DNA of 6,679 bases, taken from the NCBI GenBank assembly GCA_913050545.1, contig CAJWZY010000121.1:1-6679 (forward strand). Reading direction: 5' to 3'. This document shows positions 6,545 through 6,679 of this stretch, piece after piece (the stretch's first letter is position 1; every line of letters starts with the position of its first letter). Under the pieces are notes generated by a model. The model was not told the origin of the DNA. It saw only the letters and a list, made by a program, of their open reading frames with translations, and searched no databases. Source of the stretch: an uncultured bacterium (GTDB lineage Bacteria > Planctomycetota > UBA8108). The position numbers were made by a program, and so were the translations under genes.

Positions 6545-6679
6545 GAATTAAACAGAATAAGCGAGTCATTGAAGAAGCTGAAATGGACATGACGCCGATG
6601 ATCGACATCGTGTTCCAGCTGCTGATCTTTTTTCTCCTCTCGGCCAAGTTTATCGCCCTCGAGGGGCAGCTCTCTTCCT
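6541..6679 (+). CDS. exbD: ExbD/TolR-family protein, second copy, 3' truncated by the window edge
   Basis: Forty-six codons are visible before the window ends. The N-terminus is charged (M-R-I-K-Q-N-K-R), followed by M-T-P-M-I-D at residues 17-22 and a transmembrane helix at about 21-38 with V-F-Q-L-L-I-F-F. Asp22 is the expected proton-carrying residue. The ATG overlaps the stop of the first exbD as ATGA, and GAAGG at 6524-6528 may serve as a ribosome-binding site twelve bases upstream, so translation is probably coupled. The sequence after the helix differs from the first copy, so these are diverged paralogues, not a recent duplication. The periplasmic domain lies beyond the window. Tandem ExbD pairs after one ExbB are known from several phyla. 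Confidence 0.88.
   Translation, partial: MRIKQNKRVIEEAEMDMTPMIDIVFQLLIFFLLSAKFIALEGQLSS

Overview
The window holds six genes, all on the + strand and closely packed: the 3' end of a secretin gene, two exported tetratricopeptide-repeat (TPR) proteins, an ExbB/TolQ/MotA-type proton-channel protein, and two tandem ExbD/TolR-type proteins. The last of these runs off the right edge. No tRNA, rRNA, CRISPR array or mobile element was seen. The organism is a didermic bacterium, since a secretin and an ExbBD motor both need an outer membrane or an equivalent. GC looks to be in the mid-50s by eye. The style of the secretin (a V-E-x-R-F-L segment followed by a long Asn/Gly-rich insert, then an E-E-E tail after the last strand), an ExbB with a signal-peptide-like N-terminus, and secreted TPR proteins next to ExbB-ExbD-ExbD all suggest the PVC group, most likely Planctomycetota. 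This is family resemblance from memory, not a search result.

Layout: 1-975 is the secretin C-terminal part, open at the left edge. 976-1054 is a short spacer with two small hairpins and a Shine-Dalgarno-like element. 1055-4015 is a 986-residue secreted TPR protein. 4019-5062 is a second secreted TPR protein of 347 residues, starting three bases after the previous stop. 5063-5170 is the longest intergenic stretch (108 bp) and holds two hairpins. 5171-5968 is ExbB, 6032-6544 is ExbD1, and 6541 to the edge is ExbD2, which overlaps exbD1 by an ATGA stop/start.

Possible joint function (inference): ExbB with two ExbD proteins would form an inner-membrane motor driven by the proton-motive force. 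The two TPR proteins carry export signals and would lie in the periplasm as scaffolds. The secretin would form an outer-membrane ring. Co-orientation and tight spacing suggest one transcription unit, or two separated at 5063-5170, and raise the possibility of an energised envelope machine different from classical Ton, Tol-Pal or type II secretion. No TonB-, TolA- or Pal-like protein and no secretion ATPase is seen, but both edges are cut. No gene here is unrecognisable at family level. The novelty, if any, is in the combination.
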